This document shows positions 13,637 to 25,421 of a DNA stretch of 64,000 nucleotides, piece by piece. Both the position numbers and the translations under genes were made by a program. Within the stretch, counting starts at the first letter, position 1. The number at the start of each line of letters is the position of its first letter. The DNA is from Acanthochlamys bracteata. Its lineage: Eukaryota > Streptophyta > Magnoliopsida > Pandanales > Velloziaceae. A model generated the notes under the pieces. The model had not been told where the DNA came from. It worked only from the letters and a program-made list of their open reading frames with translations, and made no database searches. Location: contig CM034137.1 in NCBI GenBank assembly GCA_019914995.1, positions 1,984,001 through 2,048,000 of the forward strand, written 5' to 3'.

Positions 13637-13895
13637 AGCCGTTTGGGAGCGCATTTCACTCTATTCCAATAAGTCGATTTTATTTCACGTTTTTTATATA
13701 TAAACTTTCTACAATATTCTATAGAATTTTTTAAAGTTTTAGAAAATATAAAAATATTTTGCTCTGTAAGATCTTATTATTGCTTAATTTTATTAATTTT
13801 TTGAGATAAAATAATAGAACTCGTTTTTCGAAATAGGACACAAAACATTCTTATTTTAAAAAAACTGTTTCAAAAAAACTTTCAAACCCGCCCCA
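13637..13895. repeat. AT-rich MITE-like element, copy C
   Basis: Bounded by GCCGTTTGGGAGCGC on the left and TTTCAAACCCGCCCC on the right, with the shared AT-rich core between. The ends again resemble an imperfect CGTTTGG/CAAAC inverted pair. Confidence 0.5.
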
Positions 13896-13899
13896 AATC

Positions 13900-14310
13900 T
13901 AGAGGTGCAAATATGGGTAGACGACCCATATTTTATTTTTATGGTGTAAATAATTGACCGGCCACATCCGAATACATTTTTTATGACCCGACAATTCATT
14001 TACCGTATTATTTTTTATTTTATATAATAAATATATAATAATAATTTTAAAATAAAAATTTTAAATTATTATTAAAATAAAAATAAATTATAAAATATTT
14101 TTATAATTAAAAATATTTTTTATTAAATGTTGACTTGAACAACTATTAATATCGGCTCGATACTGTCTTTTAGATCGGGCTGGATCAGCCCTGTGTTACG
14201 ATTTACAAGCCAGACGGGCTAAACCCAAGACATTTAACCAGACTACCGATCGGCCCATTTAGCCCGGTCCGAAAATACCCAAGTCGAGTAAGTATCCGGT
14301 CAACTTGTTG
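13900..14310. repeat. Degenerate repeat with GC-rich ends and AT-rich middle
   Basis: AGGTGCAAATATGGGT at the left leads into an AT-rich centre. It is followed by GGCCCATTTAGCCCGG-type text near 14240-14275, a composition common in old non-autonomous plant transposons. Clear terminal repeats and target duplication were not found, so the borders are approximate. The end lies about 200 bp upstream of the receptor-kinase start and may lie in its promoter. Confidence 0.35.
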
Positions 14311-14510
14311 AATCATTATTAGACAACTATTCTAACTAACTTCCCAGACAAACCAGACCTCGATTAGTCAAATCAGAACCGCGTCAAGCAGCTGGTGGCG
14401 CTGCCGCAGATTCTGAAAACTACTGCCTAAAAGAGTACCGCCTTCACCTGCTGCTTTTCTTTCACATTGTCAACCGTCTTCTTCAACCATTTCCCTTCAA
14501 GCTCACAACG

Positions 14511-17027
14511 ATGGCGGCCACAACGCTCGTTCTCCTCGCCGCCGTCGTCCTTCTCTTACTCCCATCACCTCTCAATGCTCGGACTTTCGACTGCCCAACT
14601 GCACCAACATCAACAATTTGGACAAATAATGAATCTCTAGAGCACAACGTTAGCTACCCTGACGGCTCCATGGTCCGTGCCATTCTTCTCAGTTCCAGCA
14701 TTCCAGTAGGTTCATACTTCGGTCCAACATTTGCCTGCGGCTTCTACTGCTCTGCTGCTCCGTGCAGAAGCTTCCTCTTCGCCGTCTTCATTGTTTACAC
14801 TAACAGTGGTTCGGTAATAACCATGCCTACTCTAGCTTCTCCACAAGTCGTCTGGTCAGCAAACCGTGATCGGCCTGTAGCAGAAAATGCCACTCTCCAG
14901 TTCACTGCAGATGGCAACTTGATTCTTCACGACGCTAACACAACTGCTGTTTGGTCCACAAATACAACTGGTATGTCTATCACCCTCATGAATCTTACGG
15001 AAGACGGAAATCTAATTCTTCTCAACAAGCACAACGCTTCCATCTGGGCCTCGTTTGATCACCCAACAGATGCGCTTGTTCCTGGCCAGCTGCTACGATC
15101 AGGCCAGAAGCTGATAGCAAATTCCTCCGCAACCAATGTGACCCGAGGTCAGTTGTACATAACTGTTGATTCTCAAGCTCTTAACGCGTATGCAAACTCG
15201 AATCCTCCGCAGCTTTACTATAACAAATCACTTGATAGTATTGATTCATCTTTTGTTACATTCAAACAACGGAGCCTTCAGCTTTTGAATGCAACTTCTG
15301 CACAGTACATGAGATTCGAATGGGATGGTCACTTGAGAATATATAGATGGAATGATACAACAGGATGGAGTTCAATTGGTGATGTACTCCATTTCTATCC
15401 TTCAAATGATAACTGTGTTTATCCGACTGTCTGTGGAGCATATGGTATTTGCTCCAGCAATCAGTGTAGTTGCCCTCAGACAAACAACTCGATCTACTTT
15501 AGACCTGTTAATGAAAGACAACCTAGTCTTGGATGCTCTATGTTAACTCCTCTGTCATGTCAGTCGATCCAAGATCATAGCCTCTTGACACTCAAGGATG
15601 TAACTTATTTTGACATCGATAGCTTCAGCATCAATCCGAACAGTATAGTTGAGGCCTCTATGGATGAAGATAGTTGCAAACAAGCTTGTTTGAGAAATTG
15701 CTCATGCAAAGGAGCACTGTTCCAATACGGTGGAAATGCTTCGGACGGATCCTGCTTCCTTAGAAATCAGATATTCTCACTTAGAAATGTTCAACCTGAT
15801 TTCATTCATCGCAACTCATCTGCATACATTAAGGTGCAGATACAATCCTCGAAGAACACAACCGAGAGGTCTTTCCCTCTTGGTCCCTCTGAAAAGAAAT
15901 CACGTTCGGTAGCAGGGATTTTGGGATTCACCCTAGGAGGATTACTCATTATAATCCTTATCGCCATTCCCCTAGCTCTGAAATGGAAGAAGAAAATCAT
16001 GGAGGAAGAAGATGATGATAATTTTGATCAAGTACCTGGAATGCCTACACGATTTTCTCTAGAAGAGTTGAAAATTGCAACACAAAACTTTAGCAAAAAA
16101 CTCGGAGAAGGAGGCTTTGGCTCTGTCTTTGAGGGAATTCTACTTGACGGAACAAAAATTGCAGTAAAACGTCTGAACAACATTGATCAAGGGAAGAAAG
16201 AATTTTTGACAGAAGTTCAGATAATCGGTAGCGTTCATCATATTAATCTAGTAAGGTTGATTGGTGTTTGTGCGGAAAAATCAAATAGGCTCTTGGTCCT
16301 AGAGTTCATGTGCAATGGATCACTGGATAACTGGATCTTTCAGAAAAACAATGACTCATGTCTTGATTGGCAAATACGACGGAAGATAATCATTGACATA
16401 GCTAAAGGGCTCTCTTACCTCCATGAAGAGTGCAGACAAAGAATTGTTCATCTAGATATCAAGCCACAAAATATCCTCTTGGATGACAAGTTCAATGCTA
16501 AGGTCTCTGATTTCGGATTATCAAAACTGATCGATAAGGACAAGAGTCAAGTGGTGACAAGAATGCGTGGAACACCAGGTTACTTGGCACCAGAATGGTT
16601 GACATCCATGATCACTGAAAAGGTTGACGTGTACAGCTTCGGAGTAGTTATGATGGAGATATTGTGCGGAAGAAAGAACTTGGATCATTCACAACCTGAA
16701 GAGGCCATGCTTTTGGTTAGATTATTACAAGACGTGGCCGAAGCAAATCAGTTAATAGACATAGTCGACAAAAGCAATGCCGATATGCAAATACATGCGG
16801 AAGAAGTGGTTGAGATGATGAGACTTGCTATGTGGTGCTTGCAGAATAATAGCAGTAAAAGACCTTCCATGTCCATGGTTTTGAAGGTTTTAGATGGAAC
16901 AATGACCATTGAAGCTAACCTGGACTACAATTTTACGAGTCCTCCTTCAGTTAGCTTGCAGAATATGGATAAGTACTCAAGCACTACGTCTCCGCTGTTG
17001 CCATCAGTTCTATCTGCCCCAAGATGA
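14511..17027 (+). CDS. G-type lectin S-receptor-like Ser/Thr kinase, SD2-5 type
   Basis: A single uninterrupted exon encodes 838 residues. A signal peptide (about 1-23) is followed by a bulb-lectin domain with VVWSANRDRPV near 120. An EGF-like cysteine group (CGAYGICSSNQCSC, near 310) and a PAN-type segment (DEDSCKQACLRNCSC, near 390) come next, then a transmembrane helix (GILGFTLGGLLIIILIAIPL, about 470-490). The kinase follows: GEGGFGSV near 531, AVKRL with the catalytic lysine near 552, HLDIKPQN near 645, DFGLSK near 666 and GTPGYLAPEW. The catalytic loop reads HLD rather than HRD, so this is a non-RD kinase, as is usual for this subfamily. It would act at the plasma membrane. The ligand is unknown. 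Many N-x-S/T sites fit a glycosylated ectodomain. Family placement is confident; orthology is not. Confidence 0.93.
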   Translation: MAATTLVLLAAVVLLLLPSPLNARTFDCPTAPTSTIWTNNESLEHNVSYPDGSMVRAILLSSSIPVGSYFGPTFACGFYCSAAPCRSFLFAVFIVYTNSGSVITMPTLASPQVVWSANRDRPVAENATLQFTADGNLILHDANTTAVWSTNTTGMSITLMNLTEDGNLILLNKHNASIWASFDHPTDALVPGQLLRSGQKLIANSSATNVTRGQLYITVDSQALNAYANSNPPQLYYNKSLDSIDSSFVTFKQRSLQLLNATSAQYMRFEWDGHLRIYRWNDTTGWSSIGDVLHFYPSNDNCVYPTVCGAYGICSSNQCSCPQTNNSIYFRPVNERQPSLGCSMLTPLSCQSIQDHSLLTLKDVTYFDIDSFSINPNSIVEASMDEDSCKQACLRNCSCKGALFQYGGNASDGSCFLRNQIFSLRNVQPDFIHRNSSAYIKVQIQSSKNTTERSFPLGPSEKKSRSVAGILGFTLGGLLIIILIAIPLALKWKKKIMEEEDDDNFDQVPGMPTRFSLEELKIATQNFSKKLGEGGFGSVFEGILLDGTKIAVKRLNNIDQGKKEFLTEVQIIGSVHHINLVRLIGVCAEKSNRLLVLEFMCNGSLDNWIFQKNNDSCLDWQIRRKIIIDIAKGLSYLHEECRQRIVHLDIKPQNILLDDKFNAKVSDFGLSKLIDKDKSQVVTRMRGTPGYLAPEWLTSMITEKVDVYSFGVVMMEILCGRKNLDHSQPEEAMLLVRLLQDVAEANQLIDIVDKSNADMQIHAEEVVEMMRLAMWCLQNNSSKRPSMSMVLKVLDGTMTIEANLDYNFTSPPSVSLQNMDKYSSTTSPLLPSVLSAPR

Positions 17028-17862
17028 TCATGAACTACTTCAGACAGAAAAGTATTTTGCTTCTTGTACTTCTTAGGGCATGCATGAGTTTAAAAGGCTT
17101 GTTGTCATTCTGTTTCACCAGCTGCTTGCAAAAGAATTTTCTTTTGAAGAAGATTGAAGTGAACTATTATCTCTAGTGTACGCATAGTGAGACCCAACTA
17201 TCAAAAGAAAAACCACATATATTCTCTTACCGGACAGGATTCAAGATGTTCATGGCCATTAGACACCTCCAGACAGCTGCTAGAAGTAAGCTCCGGTTTC
17301 AGATGACTGCTGTTTCCTCATGGATGTTCCAACCTGGATAACTAATTGTAATCTTCAGTTGTTAGATCCTCTACACCTTCAGGATTACTGTCTTGCATTT
17401 GACTTTATCTAATTAGTTGCCAGCATATCTTCATCAGAAATTTTCAAGTACTACACTTCAATGCAAATTCATGAATTCATTTAACCTCTAGCTGTCAAAA
17501 ATTTTGGAGAAGACTCAGCTGCTGCTTCCAAATCCCTGTAGCATTTGTTAACAATCTTCAAAAAATTACAGCTGAATTTAAGGAAGGCACACGAAGATCA
17601 GCACAATCAATACGCCTTTACAAGAAGACTTACCTTGCATCTTCTGGTACCTTTCTAGAGCCTGAAGTAGCAAAGAATCATAACTCCAGATGACATTTAT
17701 GTTTCTAAGATTTCCTAGCTCTCTGCTGGGAATTACGTTGTGCTCCAGGGGGTTTTGTCTATCCATGTTTCCTTGAACAATATTTCCTGGCTTAATTTCT
17801 CACAACACAGTGAATTGTAAACTGATGCCCTCTCAGTATCCACCAAGTTTGCCTGTGTTTGA
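17028..17862. other. 3' flank of the receptor kinase; no firm gene
   Basis: This probably includes the kinase 3' UTR. A minus-strand frame at 17578-17766 starts MDRQNPLEHNVIPS and runs into a consensus splice donor at its end (GATGCAAGGTAAGT on the minus strand). It could be a single exon of an unidentified transcript. I recognise no family in it. Confidence 0.35.
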
Positions 17863-18592
17863 TCAGCTCATTGAATGTCTCCCTGCAGAAGCTACACTCG
17901 AATACTCCATTATGGCTGTCATCATCAATATCTCCAACTCTGGAACAAGACTAGGAACTTCTGATTGCCATATGTTCAACTCTGCAGCACTAGTCTTGGC
18001 CAGAGTACACAAGGCAGATGATAACAAACTTACTTCAAATCGTCCCTGAAGCTGCCCCTCCACAAACTTCCTTATGCTGTTGCATCCCGGTACATAACCA
18101 TTAAACACCATCTCATCCTTAAACATTGCAGCCTCTCTTAACTGCCGTGAGTCAACCATCCCATCAAACAGAGTCTCGGAGAAACACCATCTACCGCTGA
18201 CTCTCCTCGGCAAATCATCAAACAGGTCTCTGGCATCTCTCCATCTCCCATCCTTGCACAAATCGACCAATGATAATATTATAACCAACAACATACGGTC
18301 TGCATTTCTCCTTTTCCATCTCATTCAATACCTCAGCTGCAGTATCGAACATTTTCGCTCCACAGAATCCGGCATCATGGCATTGTACATATGTATCCGG
18401 CTTCGCTCCAGCCACCTTCATCTCTTCCAACATATGACAAACTTCCTCCTTCCTCCCAGCTTTGAACAATGCTCGAATAACCGTTGAAAACAAAGCATAA
18501 CCCAACACCATCTCTTTATCTTCTAGCATTTGATGTTTCAACCTCAAAGCAGAATCTAACTCGTTGTTCTTGCAGGTAGTTTCTAGCACTTA
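17863..18592 (-). pseudogene. C-terminal half of a PPR pseudogene (resembles At1g53330), split by repeats
   Basis: On the minus strand, 18589-18230 gives PPR text (ALFSTVIRALFKAGRKEEV, AGAKPDTYV, EKEKCRPYVVGYNIIIG). The frame then shifts near 18230 and continues to 17863 (DLFDDLPRR, LFDGMVDSRQLREAAM, DEMVFNGYVPG). The order of modules matches the C-terminus of the P-class PPR protein At1g53330 as I remember it. The N-terminal half lies at 27960-28530 on the same strand, beyond an AT-rich repeat and a retrotransposon. About 25-30 codons between the halves appear lost. P-class PPR proteins bind organelle RNA; this copy cannot make one. Confidence 0.75.
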
Positions 18593-18784
18593 CCTAAGCT
18601 TTTCATTTCATTTTACTATTTCTCAATTTTTTAATAAATATTATGTAATATTTAAAAATTTTTAAAATTAAAAATATAAATAAATTAGATTATACATAAT
18701 TTTAATATGTATAATTTTTATTTTAATACAATAAATTTTTCAAAAATTAAAAATAAATTTCTTTTAAATAAAATGTTTTATTTA
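18593..18784. repeat. AT-rich MITE-like element D, left part (interrupted)
   Basis: AT-rich sequence of the family seen elsewhere in the window separates the PPR half from the retrotransposon. It ends in ATTTA (18780-18784), which is duplicated at 27867-27871, so the retrotransposon landed inside this repeat. The other part is at 27867-27958. Confidence 0.5.
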
Positions 18785-20210
18785 TGTTAGGTTTTTCTGT
18801 AAGATTAATTCAAGAGTGGAGGGTGAATTGAGTTAGTCAATAAAAATTTTTGTCAAACTTAGTTATCCTACTGGCAGCAAGCTTTCAGCCGGCTGTGTCA
18901 ATTCTGTAACCTGCAGACAGAGAGAGTTAGAGTGTTTACTGACACAAGTAAAAAATGTAGTACTCAGGATATTTAACGTGGTTTGGCAAAATCTTTTTGC
19001 CTACATCCACGATCGCTCTATCACCAGAGCTAAAGCTTCACTAAATCTTTAATAAGCTACAAATACACCTAAAGCAAAGTGCTTCACCAAGCACACTTAC
19101 TCTACCGGGTTTCTTCATCAAGACAACCCCTAACAGTCTACTGGACACACCTGTCTCCCTGGCTGATTTGCTAGCTCTATTACAAGGTCTAAGAGCTTTC
19201 ACCAAGCTCCACCTGAGCTTCCTTTCCGGTGCCCGCAGCACCACCTTCACAATGTCAGTAAAAGATTACAAGAGAAATAAATAGAAATTGAGCACAGGAT
19301 GTATCTCATATGAGTTATGTGTTCATGAAGTATTTCGAATGAGATGATTAGATATGTTGCTGAGAGTGACTTCTTCAGTGTGATTAGCAGTAAGATTTGA
19401 TGTTTGTGTAGAGAAGTAGAGTTCTTATGTATCTCTGTTTTGCTTGTGTTCTCTCTACTGTTTCTTTATTGCTGTGACTCTCTTCTTATAGTGTTTCTTC
19501 TCTGTGAAGGAACCGTTGAAGAACGTTGCCGTTGGCGCTCTTCTTCATGGGTGGTTCTTCATGTCAGAGAGAGAGAGCAGTTTTGTCCAGCGGTTAATCA
19601 ATCGCTTTCTCAATTGCTTTCGGCTGTTTTTGTGCAATGTCTCCATGGCATTAAATGCGTTGTAAAGATTTGAATTTGCCCCCAGCGGTTAAGAGCTTAA
19701 TATAGCTAAGCTTCTGTCTGAAAATATATGAGCTGATTTGGCTTGTCCATATTTAATGCATCGCTGGTTGACTGCTTGACTTGATTAAAGATCTTGACTT
19801 GTATAATGTGCTTTCTTTCCTTGATTATTGAGCTTTCCATTTCTGTGAAATTGAAGATGATTTTTGCTCGTTGTAGATCTTCTATTTGAATTGCTTCAGT
19901 ACGTTGTGAATCAAGAAGATTTTTGAAGTAAGGAAGGTTTTGTTGCTGTTGAACCCAAAGCTCTGTTTCGAAATAGAGAGGTCTTTTTGTACTTCAGTGG
20001 TTAAGCAGCTGACTGCAATGTGACTATGGCATCCTCTGTTCCGCATGTTGTTTAATGACAGAGGCTATATGATGGTTGTTCTTGTCTGCTGTGAATAAAA
20101 TGATCTTGGTTTGTCTAATCCTTCAGAACTTGATTTCAGATTATTAGTCTAATATAAATCATAGTTCTTAATTCTTTGTTATCATCAAAATTGTCTTTAT
20201 AGTTCCAACA
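18785..20210 (-). repeat. 3' LTR of the Sirevirus-type element
   Basis: A 1426-bp direct repeat of 26441-27866. On the element strand it begins TGTTGGAACTATAAAGAC and ends CCTAACA. The short open frames inside (for example 19041-19250) have a counterpart in the other LTR and are not genes. Confidence 0.93.
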
Positions 20211-20446
20211 ATCTCCTCCTTTTTGATGATGACAAACAAATTAAGAATTATTGATTTATGTTTTTGCAAGCCATCGTTTGGAATTGAAAATTTGCCATAC
20301 CTGTGCATGACTCCCCCTCAACTGGTGCATCTATTCTATTTACCTGTATATGACTCATGGCTCCCCCTCAATTTGAGCCATTATTTGTGTATGCTATTAT
20401 TCAATAGCAATAATTCTTCTTTTTCTCATTTTTCTCCCCCTTTTGT
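20211..20446 (-). promoter_or_regulatory. Multiple polypurine tracts upstream of the 3' LTR
   Basis: The minus strand shows AAAAAGGAGGAGAT touching the LTR at 20211-20225. Further GGGGGAG tracts lie at 20310-20320, 20361-20370 and 20431-20445, the last within GATGACAAAAGGGGGAGA. The LTR-adjacent tract is the expected plus-strand primer. Repeated tracts in this position are a known Sirevirus trait. Confidence 0.8.
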
Positions 20447-20691
20447 CATCTCAAAAAGTTGATACAAAATATAGTATAGCTAAAAACTTAACAAATAGTT
20501 ATAACAATATTGATAGCACCGTCAGGTTAGGCAAAAGATAACCAAATAGTTATAACAAAAGGTTCAACCATACATTCAAGCACAGCAAGTGACATGTAGT
20601 AAGTAAACAAATCAAACAACCAAACATAGAAAACAAATCAAAAGAGACTAAAAGCAGTAGTGAGTAAACAACCTAAGCCTAAGCTAAGTTT

Positions 20692-22001
20692 TTAACTAAA
20701 TATTTCTGCGCCTAGAGGATGTTCTACAGCCAAGAGATCGATGGCATTGATGCTTGGTTTTGCTGCAGAGGACTGAGGAAGTATTACTACATCCTCGTCA
20801 ACAAAGGCTTGGGAGCTGGAGACTGATTTGTGAGCCTTGCGTTTTTGGTTCTTGCGTTTAGGGGGAAGGCTAGGAATGTTTGAGTGAGCTGATGGAGAGT
20901 CAGAGATAGGAGGTTCAGTGGTGATGGGTTCACAAGGTATTTGAGCTTCAGATTGAGTCTCAGTTGGGGGTTCTTGGGACAAAGGTTCTTCCTATAGAGG
21001 GGCTGCATAGATGATAATGGATAGTGGCTCAGCTCCTTGGTCTGGTTCCAGTGATTGCTTCAATTGTGCACTCTGTAGGTGACTCCATATGTAATGGTTA
21101 CTCAGTTGCATTATCTGGAGTTGCAGAATGTTCATTCCTGTCCATGTCTTAGTGATCTGCATCCTCCTGTGCATTTTCCTTGGCCTTGGTACTTTCAGAC
21201 TTGAAGTCTTCTTGGGCAGACTTGGCCTTGGGGTACTCTGGTTGGCAGATAGCTTCTTTGAGTTCTTCAAAAGTGGCATTCAGCTTCCTGATTTCTTTTG
21301 TCTGCTCCAAGATGGCATTTTCTACATATGACATGAGGATATGGGAAGTGCTTGCTGCCGGACTTGGATACTCTTGTCATATGATGCAACATCACTTCAC
21401 AGAGATTAATGGGCAATTTCTTCACTAACCTCCATAGCAAAAATGCATCATAATTGGCGATGATGTTGCGGCTCCCTGACCGTGGGACTATCATTTTGGA
21501 GATGATATGGCACAGAGCCCTCGGTAACAGAGGCAGGTGGGCAGCCGAATCGTATTGAAGGTTTGTCACCACGTCTGTGTTCAATGCTTGTTTTAGATAA
21601 TTCAATTTGGAGTCACTGGCAGGAGGCATGTCTTTCCGGTAGGGTATATCCAGCATCAGCGACATGGACCGTGCCTCTAAATTGATCTCAATTCCGTTCA
21701 CCATTGTCTGAACAGAGGAGTTCCCGGTGGAATGGAGGTTGGCATAGAACATTCTGACACATTTCTCTGAGAATTCCCCCGGCCAGTCGTTGAATGCCAT
21801 CCAACCTTGCGCCTCAAAAAGTTCATCCACCTCAAGCCTGAAGTAATTGAAGTCGTCAAAATTTATGCTTGCCGGCGTCAGGATCGGAATTGCTAGCTGC
21901 CGACTATATCTTTAAAATTCCTCCTTCCCAGTGAATCTATTGTCGTTGCCGTGGACAGTTTTGGACGGCTTTGGCTGAGCTTTTTGATTTTTCTTAGCCA
22001 T
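20692..22001 (-). pseudogene. Envelope-like third ORF of the Sirevirus-type element, broken
   Basis: A start codon at 22001 opens a lysine-rich N-terminus (MAKKNQKAQPKPSKT) that hits an in-frame TAA at 21914-21912. The same frame then continues through FDDFNYFRL, FYANLHSTGN and YDAFLLWRLVKKLPINLCEV to 21267. These motifs match the plant transposon 'putative envelope' domain (PF20167 as I recall). The proline- and serine-rich tail at 20692-20982 lies in another frame. The role of this ORF in Sireviruses is unproven. This copy is disrupted by one stop and at least one frameshift. Confidence 0.7.
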
Positions 22002-22238
22002 GGCAGAGATTTAGAAGTTTGGAGTAAGGTTTGAGATCTAAGGATTCGGAGAGGGAGAGGGAATTTTTGATTTCAAAATGATGACGATGAGTTGTGAAGA
22101 GCTGCCTAGTCAGGTTAACTTATAATGTGTGCAGCCTAACATGAGTCAGCTATGTCATGTGTTTAGTACGTGACCGGTCAGCTGCCTACTATTGTTTCAA
22201 TAACTACAGCCAGCTATTATGCGGCTGATTATATGCTG

Positions 22239-22239
<1 letters not shown>

Positions 22240-22272
<33 letters not shown>
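22240..22272. repeat. (AT)n microsatellite
   Basis: About sixteen AT units in a row, inside the retrotransposon between RNase H and the envelope-like ORF. Confidence 0.95.
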
Positions 22273-22277
<5 letters not shown>

Positions 22278-22376
22278 TAACAGAGAAGCAGAGCAGAGCA
22301 TCATTATATTATGCATAAGCCTATCTCATGGCAAATTCTTGAGAAAGAGTCAAATCCTAAAGGTTTAGTAAATATA

Positions 22377-22850
22377 TCAGCCAGTTGATTTTTCAGAGTT
22401 AACAAAATTCAATACTATATTATTGCATTCAACATGTTCTCTAATGAAATGGTGTCTTAAATCAATGTGCTTTGTGCGTGAGTGTTGAATAGGATTCTTA
22501 GTGAACTTGATGGCACTAGTATTATCACAGAATATATGCACATTTTTAAAATCAAAACCAAAATCAAGAAGTTGTTTTATCCAGAGTACCTGAGAGCAGC
22601 AACTTCCAGCAGCTACGTATTCTGCTTCGACAGTGGACATTGCTACTAAAGCTTGTTTTCTAAAGCACCATGAGATCAGACAGCTTCCTAGAAACTGACA
22701 TGAACCACTTGTGCTTTTTCTATCAAGCTTGCAACCACCAAAATCAGCGACAGCATAAGGATATAAATTAAATTCACATCCTCTGGGGTATAATAATCCT
22801 AATTCCTTGGTTCCAATTAGGTATCTAACAATTCGTTTTATAGCTATCAT
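22377..22850 (-). pseudogene. RNase H domain of the Sirevirus-type element
   Basis: The minus strand encodes the typical copia RNase H order: DFGGCKLDRKSTSGSCQFLG, ALVAMSTVEAEYVAAGSCC, CDNTSAIKFTKNPIQHSRTKH. It is separated from the reverse transcriptase part by stops, so no polyprotein can be made. Confidence 0.85.
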
Positions 22851-23825
22851 GTGTGACTCTTTTGGATCGCCTTGAAATCTAGCACATAGACATACACTAA
22901 ATTGAATATCAGGTCTACTGGCAGTGAGATATAAGAGTGATCAAATCATACCTCTATATAGTTTTTGATCAACTCCTTTACCTGTCTCATCTCGATTTAG
23001 TTTGCAAGAGGTAGACATTGGAGTGCTGATCTCCTTGCTTCCTTCCATGCTGTATTTTTTAATCAATTCTTTGATGTACTTACTCTAGCTTATGAAAATG
23101 CCATTTTTCAGTTGTTTAATTTGTAGACCAAGAAAATAATTGAGTTCTCCCATCAGGCTCATTTCAAACTCTTCTTGCATCAAGTCAGAAAATTTTCTGC
23201 ACAGTTTTCGTTAGTGGCACCAAATATTATATCATCTACATAAATTTGCACAATTAACATGTCATTATCTTCATGCAATGTCAACAAAGTTAAGTCAATC
23301 TTACATCGACTAAAGCCTTTTTCAATCAGAAATGTGCTTAATCACTCATACCAAGCTCTAGGAGCTCGTTTCAGACCATAGAGTGCTTTGTTCAGTTTGT
23401 AAACATGACTTGGAAAGTTTGTATTTTCAAAACTAGGAGGTTGTTCGACATACACCTCTTCTTTTAAGAATCCATTCAGGAAGGCACTTTTAACATCCAT
23501 TTAAAAAAGTTTAAAGTCTTTGTGACATGCAAAAGCAAGTAGTATTCTAATTGCCTCAAGACGTGCAACAAGAGCATAAGTTTTATCAAAATCTATACCT
23601 TCTTCTTGATTATATTCTTTTGCTACTAGTTTAGCTTTGTTTCTAATTATGTTGCCATTTTCATCTAATTTATTTCTGAACACCCATTTAGTACCTATGA
23701 TGGATTTGTTTGGAGGTGTTCTAACAAGGTGCCAAACATTGTTTCTTTCAAACTGATTTAATTCTTCTTGCATAGCAGTGATCCATGAGCTGTCTGTCAG
23801 AGCATCATATATGTATTTTGGTTCT
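22851..23825 (-). pseudogene. Reverse transcriptase domain of the Sirevirus-type element
   Basis: The WITAMQEELNQFERNNVW start and GTKWVFRNKLDENG are clear at 23640-23800. [20 protein letters not shown] follows after an in-frame stop near 23501. The catalytic YVDD box is at 23231-23242. Downstream to 22900 the frame is dense with stops. The reading is that of an ancestral copia reverse transcriptase, now dead. Confidence 0.85.
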
Positions 23826-25420
23826 AGATTTCCATGAAGTTATTTTTAAAATAAAATCTAGTTCTTATACCTTCATTTACCTCACCCAATATGTTTTCTT
23901 GTGGATGACTGTATCTGTACTTGAACGGTCTATTGACTTGTTCATGAGTTTCTGCTTGATCGGGTAGATTTCCAGAAGTCTGTCCTTTCTCTGTTATTTC
24001 AGCTGGCTGTTCGTCAGCTGTTTGAGTCTCTGTAATTTGTTGTATTTCTGGAAATAATTCTTCTTCTTCTTCTGACCCTGCATCTAGTTCTGGATTTCTT
24101 CTCGGCTCATTGTTAAACTCATTAAATAGTATATGCATAGATTCTTCAATAATCATAGTTCGTTTATTGAAAATTCTATATGCTTTCGATGTTGAAGAAT
24201 AACCGAGAAAAATACCTTCGTCACTTTTCGCATCAAACTTTACAAGATTATCTTTTCCGTTATTAAGTATAAAACATTTGCATCCAAAGATTCTTAAGTA
24301 ACCGATATTTGAAGTTCTTCCCTTTATAAGCTCATATGGAGTCTTTTTAAGAATAGGGCGAATAAATACACAGTTAATGATATGATATGTAGTGTTAACA
24401 GCTTCAGCCCAAAAATATTTTGGTAGGTTCTATTCTATTAGCATGGTTCGAGCCATTTCTACTAACATTCTATTTTTTCTTTCCACTACACCATTTTGTT
24501 GAGGGGTTCTTGGAGCGGAGAAGTTGTGCGTCAGACCATTTGAGTCACAAAATTCATCAAAATAGAAATTTTGAAATTTCTTACCATGATCACTTCTAAT
24601 AGCACAGATATTGAGATTGAGTTCTTTTTGGATCTTTTTAAAAAAGCATATAAATGTTTTTAGAGCATCATTTTTATATGTCAGAAAATAGACCCAAGAG
24701 AAACGAGAATAATCATCTACAATTACTAAGCAGTAATACTTACCTCCCAAGTTTGTTGTCCTTGATGGTCCAAACAGATCCATGTGCAGTAATTGTAATG
24801 GCTGACTGGTTGTTATCACCTGCTTGTGTTTGAATGATGACTTCACTTGTTTTCCTTTAGCGTAGGCATTACATAGTTCATCCAAACTGTAGTTTGCTTC
24901 AGGCAGACCCTTCACTAATTTTAATTTAGACAGTTTTGATAGTATCTTGATGTTGCAGTGTCCTAAACGTCTATGCCAGAGCCAGCTGCTTTTCTGCTGG
25001 CTTGCTACTAAACATATTTTGTGGTTAGGAAGATCATCAATATAGAGCACATAAACATTACCTTCCCTTTTTCCGTTTAATATTTTTTTTCCAGATGACA
25101 AGTTAACGATTGAGCAGCAGTGATTATCAAAGTTGACTTTGAATCCATTATCATATAGTTGGCTTATACTTATTAGGTTGTGTTTTAATCCTTTAACATG
25201 AAGAACATTTTTTATGCAGAGGGATGAGGGATTACCTATTTTTTCTACACCTATTACTTTGCACTTACTGTTGTCACCAAGGATTACATTTCCACCGAAT
25301 TGTTTTTGCAAACTGCTGAAGCATTTTTCATTTCCTGTCATATGTCTTGAGCACCCGCTGTCCAAATATCATTTGCTATATTTCAGTCGGGTTAGCTCCT
25401 CTCCTTCCTGCAAAAAAAGT
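23826..25420 (-). pseudogene. Protease and integrase domains of the Sirevirus-type element
   Basis: The protease motif DSGCSRHMTG lies at 25365-25330 and is preceded by an in-frame TGA at 25371-25369. The integrase zinc region reads WHRRLGHCN..., with a tyrosine where the first of the two cysteines (CxxC) is expected (LCNAYAKGKQ). The DDE core shows DLFGP, RSDHG and PQQNGVVERKNR, so the catalytic triad is present. A stop near 24430 ends the frame, and acidic linker text continues to 23824. Confidence 0.85.
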
Positions 25421-25421
25421 T

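Noticed and set aside
19041-19250. Basic 69-codon frame, repeated at 26698-26907
   Set aside because: Both copies lie in the two LTRs, so the 'conservation' is LTR identity and not selection on a protein.
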